NCBI GenBank assembly: GCA_902776565.1
Contig: CACYQN010000014.1
Coordinates: forward strand, 49,465-113,464
Reading direction: 5' to 3'
Source of the DNA: an uncultured Bacteroidia bacterium
GTDB taxonomy: Bacteria > Bacteroidota > Bacteroidia > Bacteroidales > ML635J-15
Length of the DNA stretch: 64,000 nucleotides
Both the position numbers and the translations under genes were made by a program. Shown here one piece after another: positions 17,215 to 30,100 of this stretch; within the stretch, counting starts at the first letter, position 1, and each line of letters opens with the position of its first letter. The notes under the pieces are model-generated. The model was not told the DNA's origin, ran no database searches, and saw nothing but the letters and a program-made list of their open reading frames with translations.

Positions 17215-17257
17215 TAGCAACTCCATATTCATATTGTATGGGGTTGCTATTTTTTTG
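17215..17257 (+). terminator. Terminator of pfkA
   Basis: A 13-bp stem TAGCAACTCCATA (17215-17227) / TATGGGGTTGCTA (17237-17249) with one G-T pair, followed by seven T. Confidence 0.85.
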
Positions 17258-17307
17258 TGTATAGGGTGGTGGGGTGTTGTGTTGTTGTGGTGTCGTTGTG
17301 TCGTGGC

Positions 17308-17351
17308 GTGCCGCGACGTGCCGCGTGCCGCGACGTGCCGCGTGCCGCGAC
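17308..17351. repeat. GC-rich 17-bp tandem repeat
   Basis: The unit GTGCCGCGACGTGCCGC occurs at 17308-17324 and 17325-17341, and its first 10 bases again at 17342-17351. It is far more GC-rich than its surroundings and made of overlapping REP-like CGTCGCGGCAC steps. It lies in the 932-nt gene-free gap between pfkA and the giant gene. Confidence 0.75.
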
Positions 17352-17517
17352 CCACTATTAAAAAAAAATTAGTGCCCTAACGGGCAGAATTGCTTTGCAA
17401 TCGACATAGTCAAATTCAACAAATTTGGTTCAAACCTTTAGCTCACGTAGCGAAGCAAGTAATATCCCAGATAGCCAATAAAATTGGATTCTATATACAT
17501 GTTGACTAACACTCTTA

Positions 17518-17699
17518 GTCATTCCACAAGACAAAGCGAACCGACTAAGGAACGTGTCGTGTGAGCCTGTCTATGCGGAATCTCCATCGAAATCTCTTTT
17601 CACGGGAGATTCCGCTCTTTTCACGGGAGATTCCGCATAGTTGAACAATATTACGCTCCCCGTTCCGTATCGCGTTATTGTTCTAACTTGCGGAATGAC
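17518..17699. repeat. MITE-like intergenic element, copy B
   Basis: A 182-bp element beginning GTCATTCCACAAG and ending CTTGCGGAATGAC, so its ends are inverted repeats. It shares its left 65 bp with copy A (inverted) and its right 40 bp with copy C. Inside, CTCTTTTCACGGGAGATTCCGC is present twice in tandem (about 17594-17637), cut here to core GGGAGATTCCGC. The remainder of 17700-18118 holds short TCTCGCGTAGCGACTC-type repeats (17770-17830) and AT-rich DNA with no gene. Confidence 0.72.
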
Positions 17700-17985
17700 A
17701 CACGAGTGGCATAATTTTTAGTCAACTTGTATATAGTTACCATAAAATTTGTATCAATTTGTAATATTTCTCGCGCAGCGACTCCCTTTAATTCTCGCGT
17801 AGCGACTCTTTTTTTCTGAGCGTAGCGAAGAAGGGTATTCTTGGTTTTATACCTTTTGTGCTTGCATAGAATGTTGTTTTCTGTGGTATTTGTTTGAAAA
17901 TATTAAATTTATTCAATTACATCTAAAATACCTGTGATGAGATATAATCGTTTCTTTCTCTTGACTTTCTTTCAAAAATCGTTTC

Positions 17986-17993
17986 TACATTTG
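17986..17993 (+). promoter_or_regulatory. Possible -7 box for the giant adhesin gene
   Basis: TACATTTG fits TAnnTTTG. A CTTG lies 22 nt upstream as a poor -33 element. It would give a leader of roughly 120 nt before ATG 18119. Confidence 0.3.
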
Positions 17994-18118
17994 TTGCTTG
18001 AATTTGTGTAAATGTGTATATTAATATAGGTGCGGGTTTGAGAAGTACCACATATGTTGTTAAGTGCTTGAAAATCCATACCTTATTTGATTGAATGTAT
18101 TTTTAAATTTTTTTGTAT

Positions 18119-21100
18119 ATGAAGAAAATTCTATTGGCTACATTAGCCTTTTTGTGGTTGCTTACCGGCTTAGGCGGTAGGCTTGTGGCTCAGGAGAACA
18201 TTGCGGTGTGGCAGTTCCCGCTTATGCAGGAGACTTCAGACCCAGTAAGTCCGAGCTGCGTATCCGACTTGATTCAAAGTACGGATTGTGAATTAACTGT
18301 GGCTACCGATGGGTGGACGTTTAGGGCTACCGACTACAACAATACCAATACGGTATTGTGTGGCGATGAGACTAACGCTACCACTTCCAAAGGTCTGCGA
18401 CTGACTAACTCCAATGGTAATTTTACCGAGGCAAGCATTGTCTTCAAGATTTCGACTGCCGCTTATGGTAGCATAATGTTGAATTATGACCATAAGATTG
18501 GCGCTATTGGTGGTTACGAAACCGAAACTTGGTCGTACAGTACCAATGGTGTTAGCTTTACAGAAATGACATCCATTACTGGTGCAACTACCACTTATGC
18601 AACCGAGCAGGTTGATTTTTCTTCGGTTTCAGCATTGAATGGCTTGCAGTCGGTTTGGTTTAAGTTGACCGTAAGCGGTGCTACTGTTGATAACGCAGTT
18701 ACTGCAATTGACAACGTTGTCTTCTCAGGTTCTCCTATGACTTGCTTGAAACCTGATATGACGGCTGTTGCTGACGATGCTCCGACAGAGGCTGTCGTTT
18801 CTTGGACTCCTGCTGGCGACAATGAAGAATCATATACTTTGGTATATGGCACTAGCTCGCTAAATGCAACTGTATTGAATACTCTTGTAAACAATGGCGC
18901 TAGTAATGTGATTGCTAATGCAACAAGCCCATATACTTTGACTGGACTTACAGCAAACACTACCTATTATATATATGTACGTGCAAACTGCGGTGGCGAC
19001 GACAACAGCCTCTGGGCAAATGCAACTGTTACTACTCCTCTTGTATGTGCAGTTTCTGGCTTGGTATCTTCTGATGTTAGCGGTTCTACCGCTTCATTGT
19101 CGTGGACTAGTACAGGTGCAAGCACAATGATTCGTGTATTTACGGCTGAAAAGGATAATCCATGGGAAACAACCGACGGCCTTTTCCTTGAGGAAACTGT
19201 AGCCGGAACTTCATACGACCTTACTGGCTTGAGCTTCTCGACAACCTACTATGTATATGCTAAGTCGGTTTGCTCGGCAAATAACATTAGTGAAACTGTT
19301 TCTACTTCGTTTACAACCAATTTCGCAGATAATGTTAGTGAATTGACTGTGAACGATGGTACTGCAACAAATGAATATGTTCCTGTTTATGGTTACTATG
19401 TTGATGATATCGTAAAAAGCCAGTTCATTATTCCTGCTTCGGAATTGACAGGAATGTTATACGGAACAATTTATCAGCTTAAATTTTACTGCTCGTCAAC
19501 TTCAATAAACTGGGGCAGTGCAAGATTTAAGGTTTATATTGGCGAGACAACTGCAACAACTCTTTCAAGCACTACACCAAACTATTCCGGTATGACAGAA
19601 GTGTATTCTGGCGCTCTTGGAGTAAGCAATGGTATGATGCAGATTGATTTGGCAACACCTTATGAATACGAAAGTGGAAATAATCTTATGATAGGTGTCT
19701 TGCAAACAACGACCGGTACGTATAATTCTTCATCTTGGTATGGTGTAAGCCAGACATCAAATACTGCTATTGGCGGTTACGAATATGATATTGGCTATCG
19801 TACCTTCCTTCCAAAGACTACTTTCACATATACTGCTGCGCCAGTGGCAACATGTCAAAGGCCTACAAGTTTGGCTGTTGACAATATTGATGTAACATCT
19901 GCAACGATAACTTGGCTTGCTGGTGGTGAAGAAACTGCTTGGATTCTCAAATATGGTCCCGAAGGATTCGATGTTGAAACTGCTGGAACTGAAGTTTCTG
20001 TAGAAACAACTCCTTCGTATGCATTGACAGGTCTTACTGCTGCTACAGTATACGATGTGTATGTGAAGGCAGTATGTTCTGTTGATGATGAGAGCGTATG
20101 GAAGAAAATATCATTCAATACATTGATATGTGCACCTGAAGATATGTGCGAAATAAACTATTCGCTTACTGACGGTTACGGCGATGGTTGGAACGGCAAT
20201 GCAATCGATGTGATTGATGTCGCAACTGGTGTTACTTTGGCAAGTTGGACAATATCTGAATCTGAAGGTTTTTCAGCAACAGGACATCTTGCTATTTGCG
20301 ACGGTAGGGCTATCAGGTTCGAATATGTTGAAGGCGATTATCCTGATGAGACATCGTATGTAATAACAGATGCTGAAGGAACTACAATATTTTCAGGCTC
20401 CGATGTTCTGTCATCGCCAGTTTTATATACAATGTCATGTCCAGAATGTTTGCCAGTAACAAGTCTTACTGTTTCTGGTATTACGGCAACATCCGCATCG
20501 GTTTCTTGGATAAGCGGTAATTCGGCATGGCAGTATCAGTTAAATGATGGTGAAATTGTTACTGTTGATGCAAGATCGCTAACTTTGAATGGACTTGTCT
20601 CTAATTCCGAATACACTATAGCAGTTCGTGCTATCTGCGGTCAAGACGAGTACAGCGGCTGGGCAACAGAAACATTCTCAACCCCATGTGATGCTATATT
20701 GATTGACCAGGATCATTCGTTTACCGAAGGTTTTGAGGATGCTGTTCGTCCAGGATGCTGGAGCGAGGCAACTTCTGGTTCGCACTATTGGGTATTTGAC
20801 GAAAGCGGTACAAACAGTTCTTATTCTGGAGCTCATACTGGTGACTACAATGCTTCATATCGTCACAATACAAGTGGTGATGTCAATAAGTTGATAACCC
20901 CAGTGTTTGATTTCGGTTCTGCTACAAGTGGTATTCTTGAATTCTGGCGTAGAAATCCAAGTTGGGCAGGCGATATTGATGGGTTGGTAGTGTATTATCG
21001 TACATCAGTTGGTGGAGAATGGACTTCGCTCTCTTCATATACAAATGCTTCGTCTGGTTGGACTAAAGAAACTGTTACTTTGCCCAATACAAATTCAACT

Positions 21101-24100
21101 TATCAGATAGCATTTGAGGCAACTGATAATTATGGATATGGACTAGGTATTGACGATATCCTAGTACGTGTTACTTCTTCCGCTGCAGAAATCACTGCTT
21201 TCTCGTTTGCAGAGGATGCAGAAGTCGCTGTTATCAATAGCGCAGAAGCAACGGTTACTAGCGTGGTTTCTTATCAAACAGAAAGCCTAAACGGACTTGT
21301 TCCTACAATAGCAATTTCCGACTATGCTACAATAGCTCCAGCAAGCGGTGTTGCTCAGGATTTCACAGGTCCAGTTACTTATACTGTAACTGCTGAAGAT
21401 GGAACAACGACTAAGGAATGGACTGTTAATGTTAGCAAGGTTGCTACTGCTTCGTCGGCTAAGGACATCCTTTCGTTTACATTCTCGGGACAGTCAAGCG
21501 ATGCTGATATTGATGCAGAAAACCATACAGTTACTGCATACGCAGCTTGGAACTACGACTTTGCAAATAACATAACTCCGACTATTACAGTTTCGCCGCA
21601 GGCAACAATAAGTCCTGCAAGCGGTACAGAACAGAACTTTGCAACTCCTGTTACCTATACGGTTACAGCAGAGGACGAAAGCACTCAGCAATGGACAGTT
21701 ACAATAATCAACGACCCGAATGCCTGTGTAAACCCATTGGCAAGCACATTCACGGCACCTGAGATTACTCCTACTTCTGCAACTATTGCATGGTGGCATC
21801 GTTACCTCGAAACTTCTTACAATGTTAAGGTTTCGACAACTGCAATGACCGATATGACTGCTACTGCCAATACTTTCGACGGCGTTGTAAACGACACAAC
21901 CATAACATTGACAGGTCTTGCTGAAAATACATTGTACTATGTATATGTTCAGTCGGCTTGTGGAATCGAAACTTGGACAAGCTATTCGTTCAGAACTATT
22001 GTTACCCCGGCAACAATTCCTTATGTATATGCTTTCGAAGATGCTGCAGAAAATAATAACTGGGTTCGTCTAAATGGTGACCAGACCAATAAGTGGTACA
22101 TAGGTTCTGTTTCAGGCAATGGCGGTAATGGTATGTACATATCTAACAACGGTACATCATACGAATATTCAAATACTCTTTCAACTATATCTGCATACAG
22201 AACAGTTAGTTTCCCTGCAAATTCAGACTATGTTATTTCATTTGACTGGAAGGCATACGGTGAAAGTTGCTGCGACTATTTGCGTGCTTTCTTGGTGCCT
22301 GCAGATGTTACTATAAATGAGAATTCTGACAATGGAATATCAGCAACAGCAACTCCTGCTGGTTGGTTTGATATTTCTCAGATTGGAAAGATGAATGTTT
22401 CGTCGTCGTGGCAGCATAGTGAAAAGACTTTAAGTCTCGACGCAGGTTTATACAATATGGTATTCTACTGGAGAAACGATGGTAGCGTTGGAACACAGCC
22501 TCCTGCTTCAATCGACAACATAAGCATCACACAGATTACCTGTCCTGTAGTTGCTGACATTGAAACAGACAATATCACGACAACTTCTGCTGATATTACT
22601 TGGACAGAACGCGGAACTGCTACCGCATGGGATGTTGTCTTCTCGGCTACAGCTCTTACCGATGAACAACTCGCAGCTGCAACTCCAGAACCTGTAAATG
22701 CAGCAAGCTATCAGGCAACAGGACTTACACAAAATACACCTTATTATATATATGTTCGCGCACACTGCTCGGATGATGACCAGTCTGATTGGGTTTCATT
22801 ACAGTTCCGTACCGATTGCGGTGATATGGCTGTTCCATTCACTGAAGCATTCACCGACTACACTGCAACAACTTATTCTACCGCTGGTGTAATGGCTGAT
22901 TGCTGGTCTTATATTTATAATGGTACTAACACGGCATACGCTCCGCATGTTAGCAATTCTACATCATACGCTCCTATGAGCGGTGCAGATGTAAATTATC
23001 TGTTTGCAATTGCTTCTAATAATACAAATATGGCAACATACGGAAATGACAATATCATCATGTTGCCTCCAGTTGAAGGTGGTTATGCAAGTAGAACCGT
23101 ATCATTTGTTGCTAGGACAAGCAGTTCAACAAATGCTGCTGTGAAACTCGGATATATGAATGGTAATAGTTTCGTAAATCTGACAGATGTCGCATTTGCT
23201 TCTGCATCAATATCATTCTCATACGTAGTGCCTAATACTGTTCCTGAAGGTGCAAAGCTTGCTCTGAAATTCTCGGTATTGGCATCTGCTTCTTCAACAG
23301 TTTACTACGGTATCGACAATGTTGTCGTTCGCGAGACATCAACCGACAACACCATTCTCTCGTATGCTGCATCTACAGCTCAGGGCGATGCTATATGTGC
23401 AGTCGACAACGATGCCCACACTATTTCGGTTGAACTCCGCGCAGGTGCTACCGCTCCTGTTGTTATCGGACAGACAATCGTTCTCAACGATGCTAATGCA
23501 ACAATACAACAGCAGTTAGCTGACAACTTTATTACTCCTCCTAACTACTTCCAGTGGTTTATGACTACTGCCGATACTACAGTTGTTTATAAGGTAACTG
23601 CAGAAAATGGTGCAGAACAGCTTTACAATGCTAATATAACAGTTGAATCATGTGCTGCTCCATCAACTTTGGTTGCAGAACAGACTTCGTTTACAAATGT
23701 AAACTGCTCGTGGACTCCTGCAGAAGGAACAACTGCTTGGAACTTCTACTGCTCGACAACACAGATGACTCCAGCAGGTCTTGATGCTCTCACAGCAAGC
23801 GACTACACAACCGTTACTACTGCTTCGGCAAGCGCTACCGTTGTTGGAGAAACTACCTACTACTGGTATGTACGCGCCGACTGCAGCGGAAGCTACAGCG
23901 CATGGCTTGAAGGTACATTCACAACTTGGGAAAACTGCGTTGCTCCTACAAACCTTGCAACAGAAGTTGTAAACGACAACAATATAGTTGTTTCGTGGAA
24001 TGTTCAGGATAATCTGCCAACAGTTGAAACTGATTTTACTGATGACTTTGAAAGAAATGCTATTGCTGGCGGTCCGTTTACATATTCAAATGACGCAACT

Positions 24101-27100
24101 TATCCATGGGTAATAACAACTGCTGCCGCAAATGGTGGTTCTCATAGTATTAAGAGTGGAAACTATAATATCGGTTCTTCAACATCATCTATAAGTATTA
24201 CAGTCAATTATCCTTCTGATGGAACCTTGTCGTTCTATGGTCGTGTTTCTTCAGAACAAACATCTGTTTCTTCTGATTGGGACTACGGAACATTCTATAT
24301 TGATGGAGAACAGCAGGGGGATAGGATTGTAAACAGTACATCTTTTAGTCATTTTAATTATGATGTTCCTGCAGGTTCTCATACTTTTATGTGGAAATAT
24401 AAGAAAGACGGTTCTGTTAACAGTAATGACGACTGCTTCTATGTTGATGACATAACTATGAACTATCAAGCTGCTTCATCTAGCGTAGTAGTATATAAGA
24501 ACGATGCAGAACTTGTTACTCTTCCTGCAACAACTACATCATACACCGACGAAGGTCTTGAAGCCGGTAACTATTGCTACAAGGTTAAGACCATTTGCCG
24601 TGAAGGTAGCGAATCGGAATTCTCTGCTCCTGTATGCCAGGACATCAATGCTTGTATGGCGGTAACAAATCTTTCTGCTGCTTATATTACTGATAATTCT
24701 GCGACATTAAGCTGGACTAGGGGTAATACGGAAACGGCTTGGAACATGACAGTAAACGGCGGTTCGCCTGTTGCTCTAACCGAGACAGATGTAACTGTTA
24801 ATGGAAATGTTATTACCTACGCTCTTGCTGGTCTTGAACCAATGACCGACTACACCGTTACAATTCAGTCGGATTGCGATGGTTCTGTAAGTCAGTCGGT
24901 TGCAACAGTAAACTTCACTACAGAGCGTGTTCCTGCAACTTTGCCTTATATCTGCGATTTCGAGGATGCTGTTGAAAACAATGGCTGGGTACTTGAAAGT
25001 GGTACACAGACCAACAAGTGGCACATCGGTACTGCAGCAAACAACGGCGGTGCAAATGGCTTGTACATTTCTAATGACGAAGGTGTAACCAATGCTTATA
25101 ACACAGGCTCGACTACATTTGCTTATGCTTATAGGACTATAAGTATGGAAACAGGTGACTATGTTATTTCATACAACTGGAAAGCACAAGGAGAAAGCTC
25201 TTCGTATGATTTTATCCGTGTTTGGTTAGCTCCTGCATCGTTTGTATTTACTCCAGGTCAGGCTCCAAACGGTGGAACATCTGTATATAATTATGCTACA
25301 GGTAATAATCCGAGCGGATGGATTTCTCTGGACGAAAGTCATAGTTTGAATCAAGTTTCATCATGGCAAAGCCAGACTTTGACAGCCAGTGTTTCTGCTG
25401 GTACCTACAATCTGGTATTCATGTGGGCTAATGATGGTGGTGGCGGAAGCAATCCTCCTGCTGCAATAGACAACATAGATATTCATGCTCTTTCCTGCCC
25501 GACAGTTGGCGACCTTGCTGCTGCACCTGCAAATATTACAAGCAACTCGGCTGTAATTACTTGGACAGAGCGTGGTACTGCAGAAGCTTGGGAAGTTGTT
25601 GTATCGGCAACAGAAGTAACCGACTTGGCATCTGCAACTACGATTCCTGTAACCGAGGCTTCGTACTCAGCAACTGGTCTTGATGCAGAAACAACCTACC
25701 ATGTATATGTACGCGCTAACTGCGGTACCGATGAAAACAGCGAGTGGGTTTCATCTACTTTCTCGACAGTAGCTGCTTGTGCAACACCCGATGGCTTGGA
25801 AGCTTCTTATATAGAAGCAACTTCTGCAACGATTATTTGGAACGGCTACACTGCAACTCAGTGGACTTTGGAATACAGAATCGGTACTACTGATACTTGG
25901 ACTCCTGTAGAAGGCCTCGATGAAGCTTCTTACGTTCTTACAACAACAACCAATACAACCTACAATGTAAGGGTTAAGGCTGTTTGCGGTGTTGACGAAG
26001 AAAGCGACTATTCGGCAGTCATAAGCTTTACAACTCCTTGTGTGGCAGTAACAGATTTGCCGTACATAGAAGATTTTGAAGGTTTTGAGGCAAGTACAGT
26101 ACCTTCTTGCTGGGACAATTCAGCATCGACTACTTCTGATGCAGCAAGCAATCCTTCATATGTATGGGGTGTGTACTCCTATGGTAATAACAAGATGCTT
26201 CGTATGTACAACTTCCTTGTACATAGCGGTACAGCACTTATTAATTCTCAGCCAATCAGCATACCTTCAGAGGGAGCATATATGCTTACATTCGATTATT
26301 CTAACCGTGCTAATTGTGGAGCATTTACATTGAAGATTTCAACCGATGGCGGTTCTTCATTCTCTGCTTTGGGAACATATCCGGCTGCATCTTCTACTAA
26401 TACAACTGACCCAGGTACGTTTACTGCAGCAGAACCAATCTCATTGGCAGCATACGCTGGCCAGACTATAGTCTTGCAGTTCTTTGCAAATGCAAACTAT
26501 GGTTCAGGTTCAATCTTTGTTGACAATATTGTTATTCATGAACAATCATCGGATGCAGAAATTGTTGCATTCTCATTTGCTGAGGAAGTTGAACCTGCTG
26601 ATATAAATAGCACTGATGCGACAGTTACAAGCGTTGTAGCATACTCTACCGCAAGCCTCAACGGACTTGTTCCTACTATAACCGTTTCCGACTTTGCAAC
26701 TATAAGTCCTGCAAGCGGTGTCGCACAGGATTTCACTGCACCTGTTACTTATACTGTAACAGCAGAAGACGGAACAATCAAGGTATGGACTGTAAATGTC
26801 AGCAAGATGGAAAATGCTTCAACTGAAAAGGACATCCTTTCTTTCTCATTCAACGGACAGGTTGGCGAATCGGTAATTGATGCTACTGCTCATACCGTTA
26901 ACGCTTTTGCAAACTTGAATCTTGACCTTGAGTCGCCTATAACTCCTGCTATTGAGGTTTCGCCTCTGGCAACAATAAGCCCAGCAAGTGGTGAGGCTCA
27001 GACATTCTCAGCACCTGTTACATATATTGTAACTGCTGAGGACGAAAGCACACAGGAATGGATTGTTACCATTACTCAGGACTCTTCATCTCTTGCAAGT

Positions 27101-30100
27101 CTGCCTTACAGCTGCGACTTTGAGGATGCAACAGAAAATAGCAACTGGGTTCTTGATAATGGAACTCAGACCAACAAGTGGTTCATCGGTACTGCAGCAA
27201 GCAATGGCGGTGCTAACGGCTTGTATATCTCCAACGACAATGGAGCAAGCAACACTTATGGAGCATCCGCTTCGTATGTTTATGCTTATCGCCAGATAAT
27301 TGTTGAAGAAGCTGGTCACTACGACATCAACTTCGATTGGAAGGCTAATGGTGAATCTACTCGCGATTTGCTCCGTGCATTTGCAATTCCTACAACTTTA
27401 GGTTCTAATATTGCAGCTGGTAATGCTAACGGAATGACTTCTACCAATAATACTGCTCCTTCAGGATGGATTGATGTGGCTAATCCGCAAGGCAAACTTA
27501 ACCTTCAGACAGCATGGCAGCACAGCGAAAAGTCTGTAAGTCTTGATGCTACAGCTTACAACTTGGTATTCTTCTGGAAGAACGATGGTTCTGTTCAAAA
27601 TATGACACCTGCTGTTGTTGACAACATCAGCATCGAACGTTCTACATTCACAATCAATGCATCTGTAGGCGGTGAAGGTTATGGTACAATTGACCCGTCG
27701 GGTGAATTTACTGTTGCCGATGGCGCTACACAGACATTCACTATGACTCCTTGGGACGGCTTCGCACTTTCAAGCTTTATGGTTAATGGCGTTGAAAGCT
27801 TGTCGCAGGTTGTAAACAACACTTACACAATCGAAAGCGTTGATGACGATTACACTATCGTTGCTACATTCGAACCGGCACTTACAATCACTGCAACTGC
27901 TGGTAACGGCGGAAGCATCGACCCGTCCGGTGCTGTATCGGTTGGCGCAGGTGCAAATATTGCTTTCACTGTTACTGCTGATGAAGGCTACATCATCTCG
28001 AGCGTACTCGTTGATGGTACCGACGAGCAAATTGCAGAAGGTTCTATGCTTACAAGCTTCAACTACACATTCTCTAATGTAACAGAAGACCATACAATCG
28101 CTGCATCATTTGCATCTGCTCAGCCTCATGTTATCACAGCAACTGCTGGCAATGGTGGTTCTATCTCACCGAGCGGTCAGGTTCCTGTTCCTTACAATGG
28201 TACTCAGGCATTCGAGTTGATTCCTAATGAAGGTTACAGCTTGTCTGGTTTGACTGTTGACAATGTTAATGCAATGTCACAGGTTGAAAACAACACCTAC
28301 ACATTCACGAATGTTATCGCAGACCACACTATCAATGCTAACTTCGCAGTTAACAACTACAACCTGACAGTACATTATGTATTTGCCGACAACACAACTG
28401 CTGCTCCAGACCACACCGAATCGTTTGCATTCGGCGCAGAATACTCGGTTGAATCTCCTGTAATCGCAGGTTACACTGCCGACCAGTTGACTGTTGCAGG
28501 CACAATGCCAGCTCAGGATGTTGACGTAACTGTTACCTACAATGTAAATAGCTACACTTTGACAATACATTATGTATATGCTGACCAGACAGAGGCTCGT
28601 CCGGATTACACTGCACAGGTTGCTTATGGTGCAGAATATTCGGTTGAATCTCCAGTTGTAGAATGCTACACTGCCGACCAGTTGACTGTTGCAGGTACAA
28701 TGCCGGCTCAGGATGTTGAAGTAAATGTTATCTACAATGTCGACACCTACACTTTGACAGTACATTATGTATATGCTGACAACACTGAAGCTGCTACAAC
28801 ATACACCGAAACGGTTGCTTGTGGTGAAACTTACTCGGTTCCATCGCCTGTAATCGACGGCTACACTGCCGACCCGGCTGTTGTTGAAGGTACAATGCCA
28901 GCAAATGATGTTGACGTAACTGTTACTTACAACGAAATTGTAACTCATACCTTGACAATACATTATGTATATGCAGAAACCAACGCTCAGGCTGCTGCCG
29001 ACCATACCGAAACTCTTGCAGAAGGTGCTGCTTACTCAGTGACATCTCCAGTAATCGACGGTTACACAGCAGACCAGACCGTTGTTGCAGGTACAATGGG
29101 AACCGCTGATGTTGAAGTTACTGTTACCTACACAGCTAACACTCACACTTTGACAATACATTATGTATATGCAGAAACCAATGCTCAGGCTGCTGCCGAC
29201 CATACCGAAACTCTTGCAGAAGGTGCTGCTTACTCGGTAACATCTCCAGTAATCGACGGTTACACAGCTAGCCAGACTGTTGTTGAAGGTACAATGGGAA
29301 CTTCGGATATTGAAGTAACCGTTAGATACACTTCTAACACTGTTCCGACTTACACTCTGACAATACATTATGTATATGCAGAAACCAACGCTCAGGCTGC
29401 TGCCGACCACACCGAAACTCTTGCAGAAGGTGCTGCTTACTCAGTAACATCTCCAGTAATCGACGGTTACACAGCAGACCAGGCTACTGTAGCAGGTACT
29501 ATGCCGGCACAGAATGTCGAAGTAACTGTTAGGTACACTGCTAATACTGCTACTACCTACACAATCACTGCAACTGCAGGAAACGGTGGTGCTATCAATC
29601 CTAACGGAACTGTAACTGTAAACGAAGGTGCTGACCAGCCATTCACAATCACTGCTGATGCTGGTTACCGCATTGAAAGCGTATTGGTTGACGGCGCAGA
29701 TGCTATCAGCGAACTCGTAAACAATGTTTACACATTCGTAAACGTTACATCTAACCACACTATTGCTGTAACATTCGCACCTGTTTCATCAACTACCTAC
29801 ACAATCATCGCAACCGCAGGTTCAAACGGTACAATCACTCCTAACGGCGTGATAACTGTTGCCGAAGGTGCAACCCAGACCTTCAGGATTGCTCCTAACG
29901 AAGGCTACAGAATTGCAAGCGTAATGGTTGACAACGTAGAGGCAATAACAGATGTTGTTGATAATGAATACGTATTCTACAATGTTACTGCAAACCACAC
30001 TATCAATGTTACCTTCACCGATGGTAATGCTGTTGACGAATACACTACTGCTTCGATGTCGGTTTACCCGAACCCGAACAACGGTATGTTCAGCATCGAC

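Noticed and set aside
17125..17355. 76-codon minus-strand frame 3' of pfkA
   Set aside because: Covers the pfkA 3' end, its terminator and the 17-bp GC-rich repeat; no gene-like features.
28365..29560. CRISPR or noncoding tandem repeat
   Set aside because: The repeats keep the reading frame of the giant protein and encode MucBP-like domains of constant structure.
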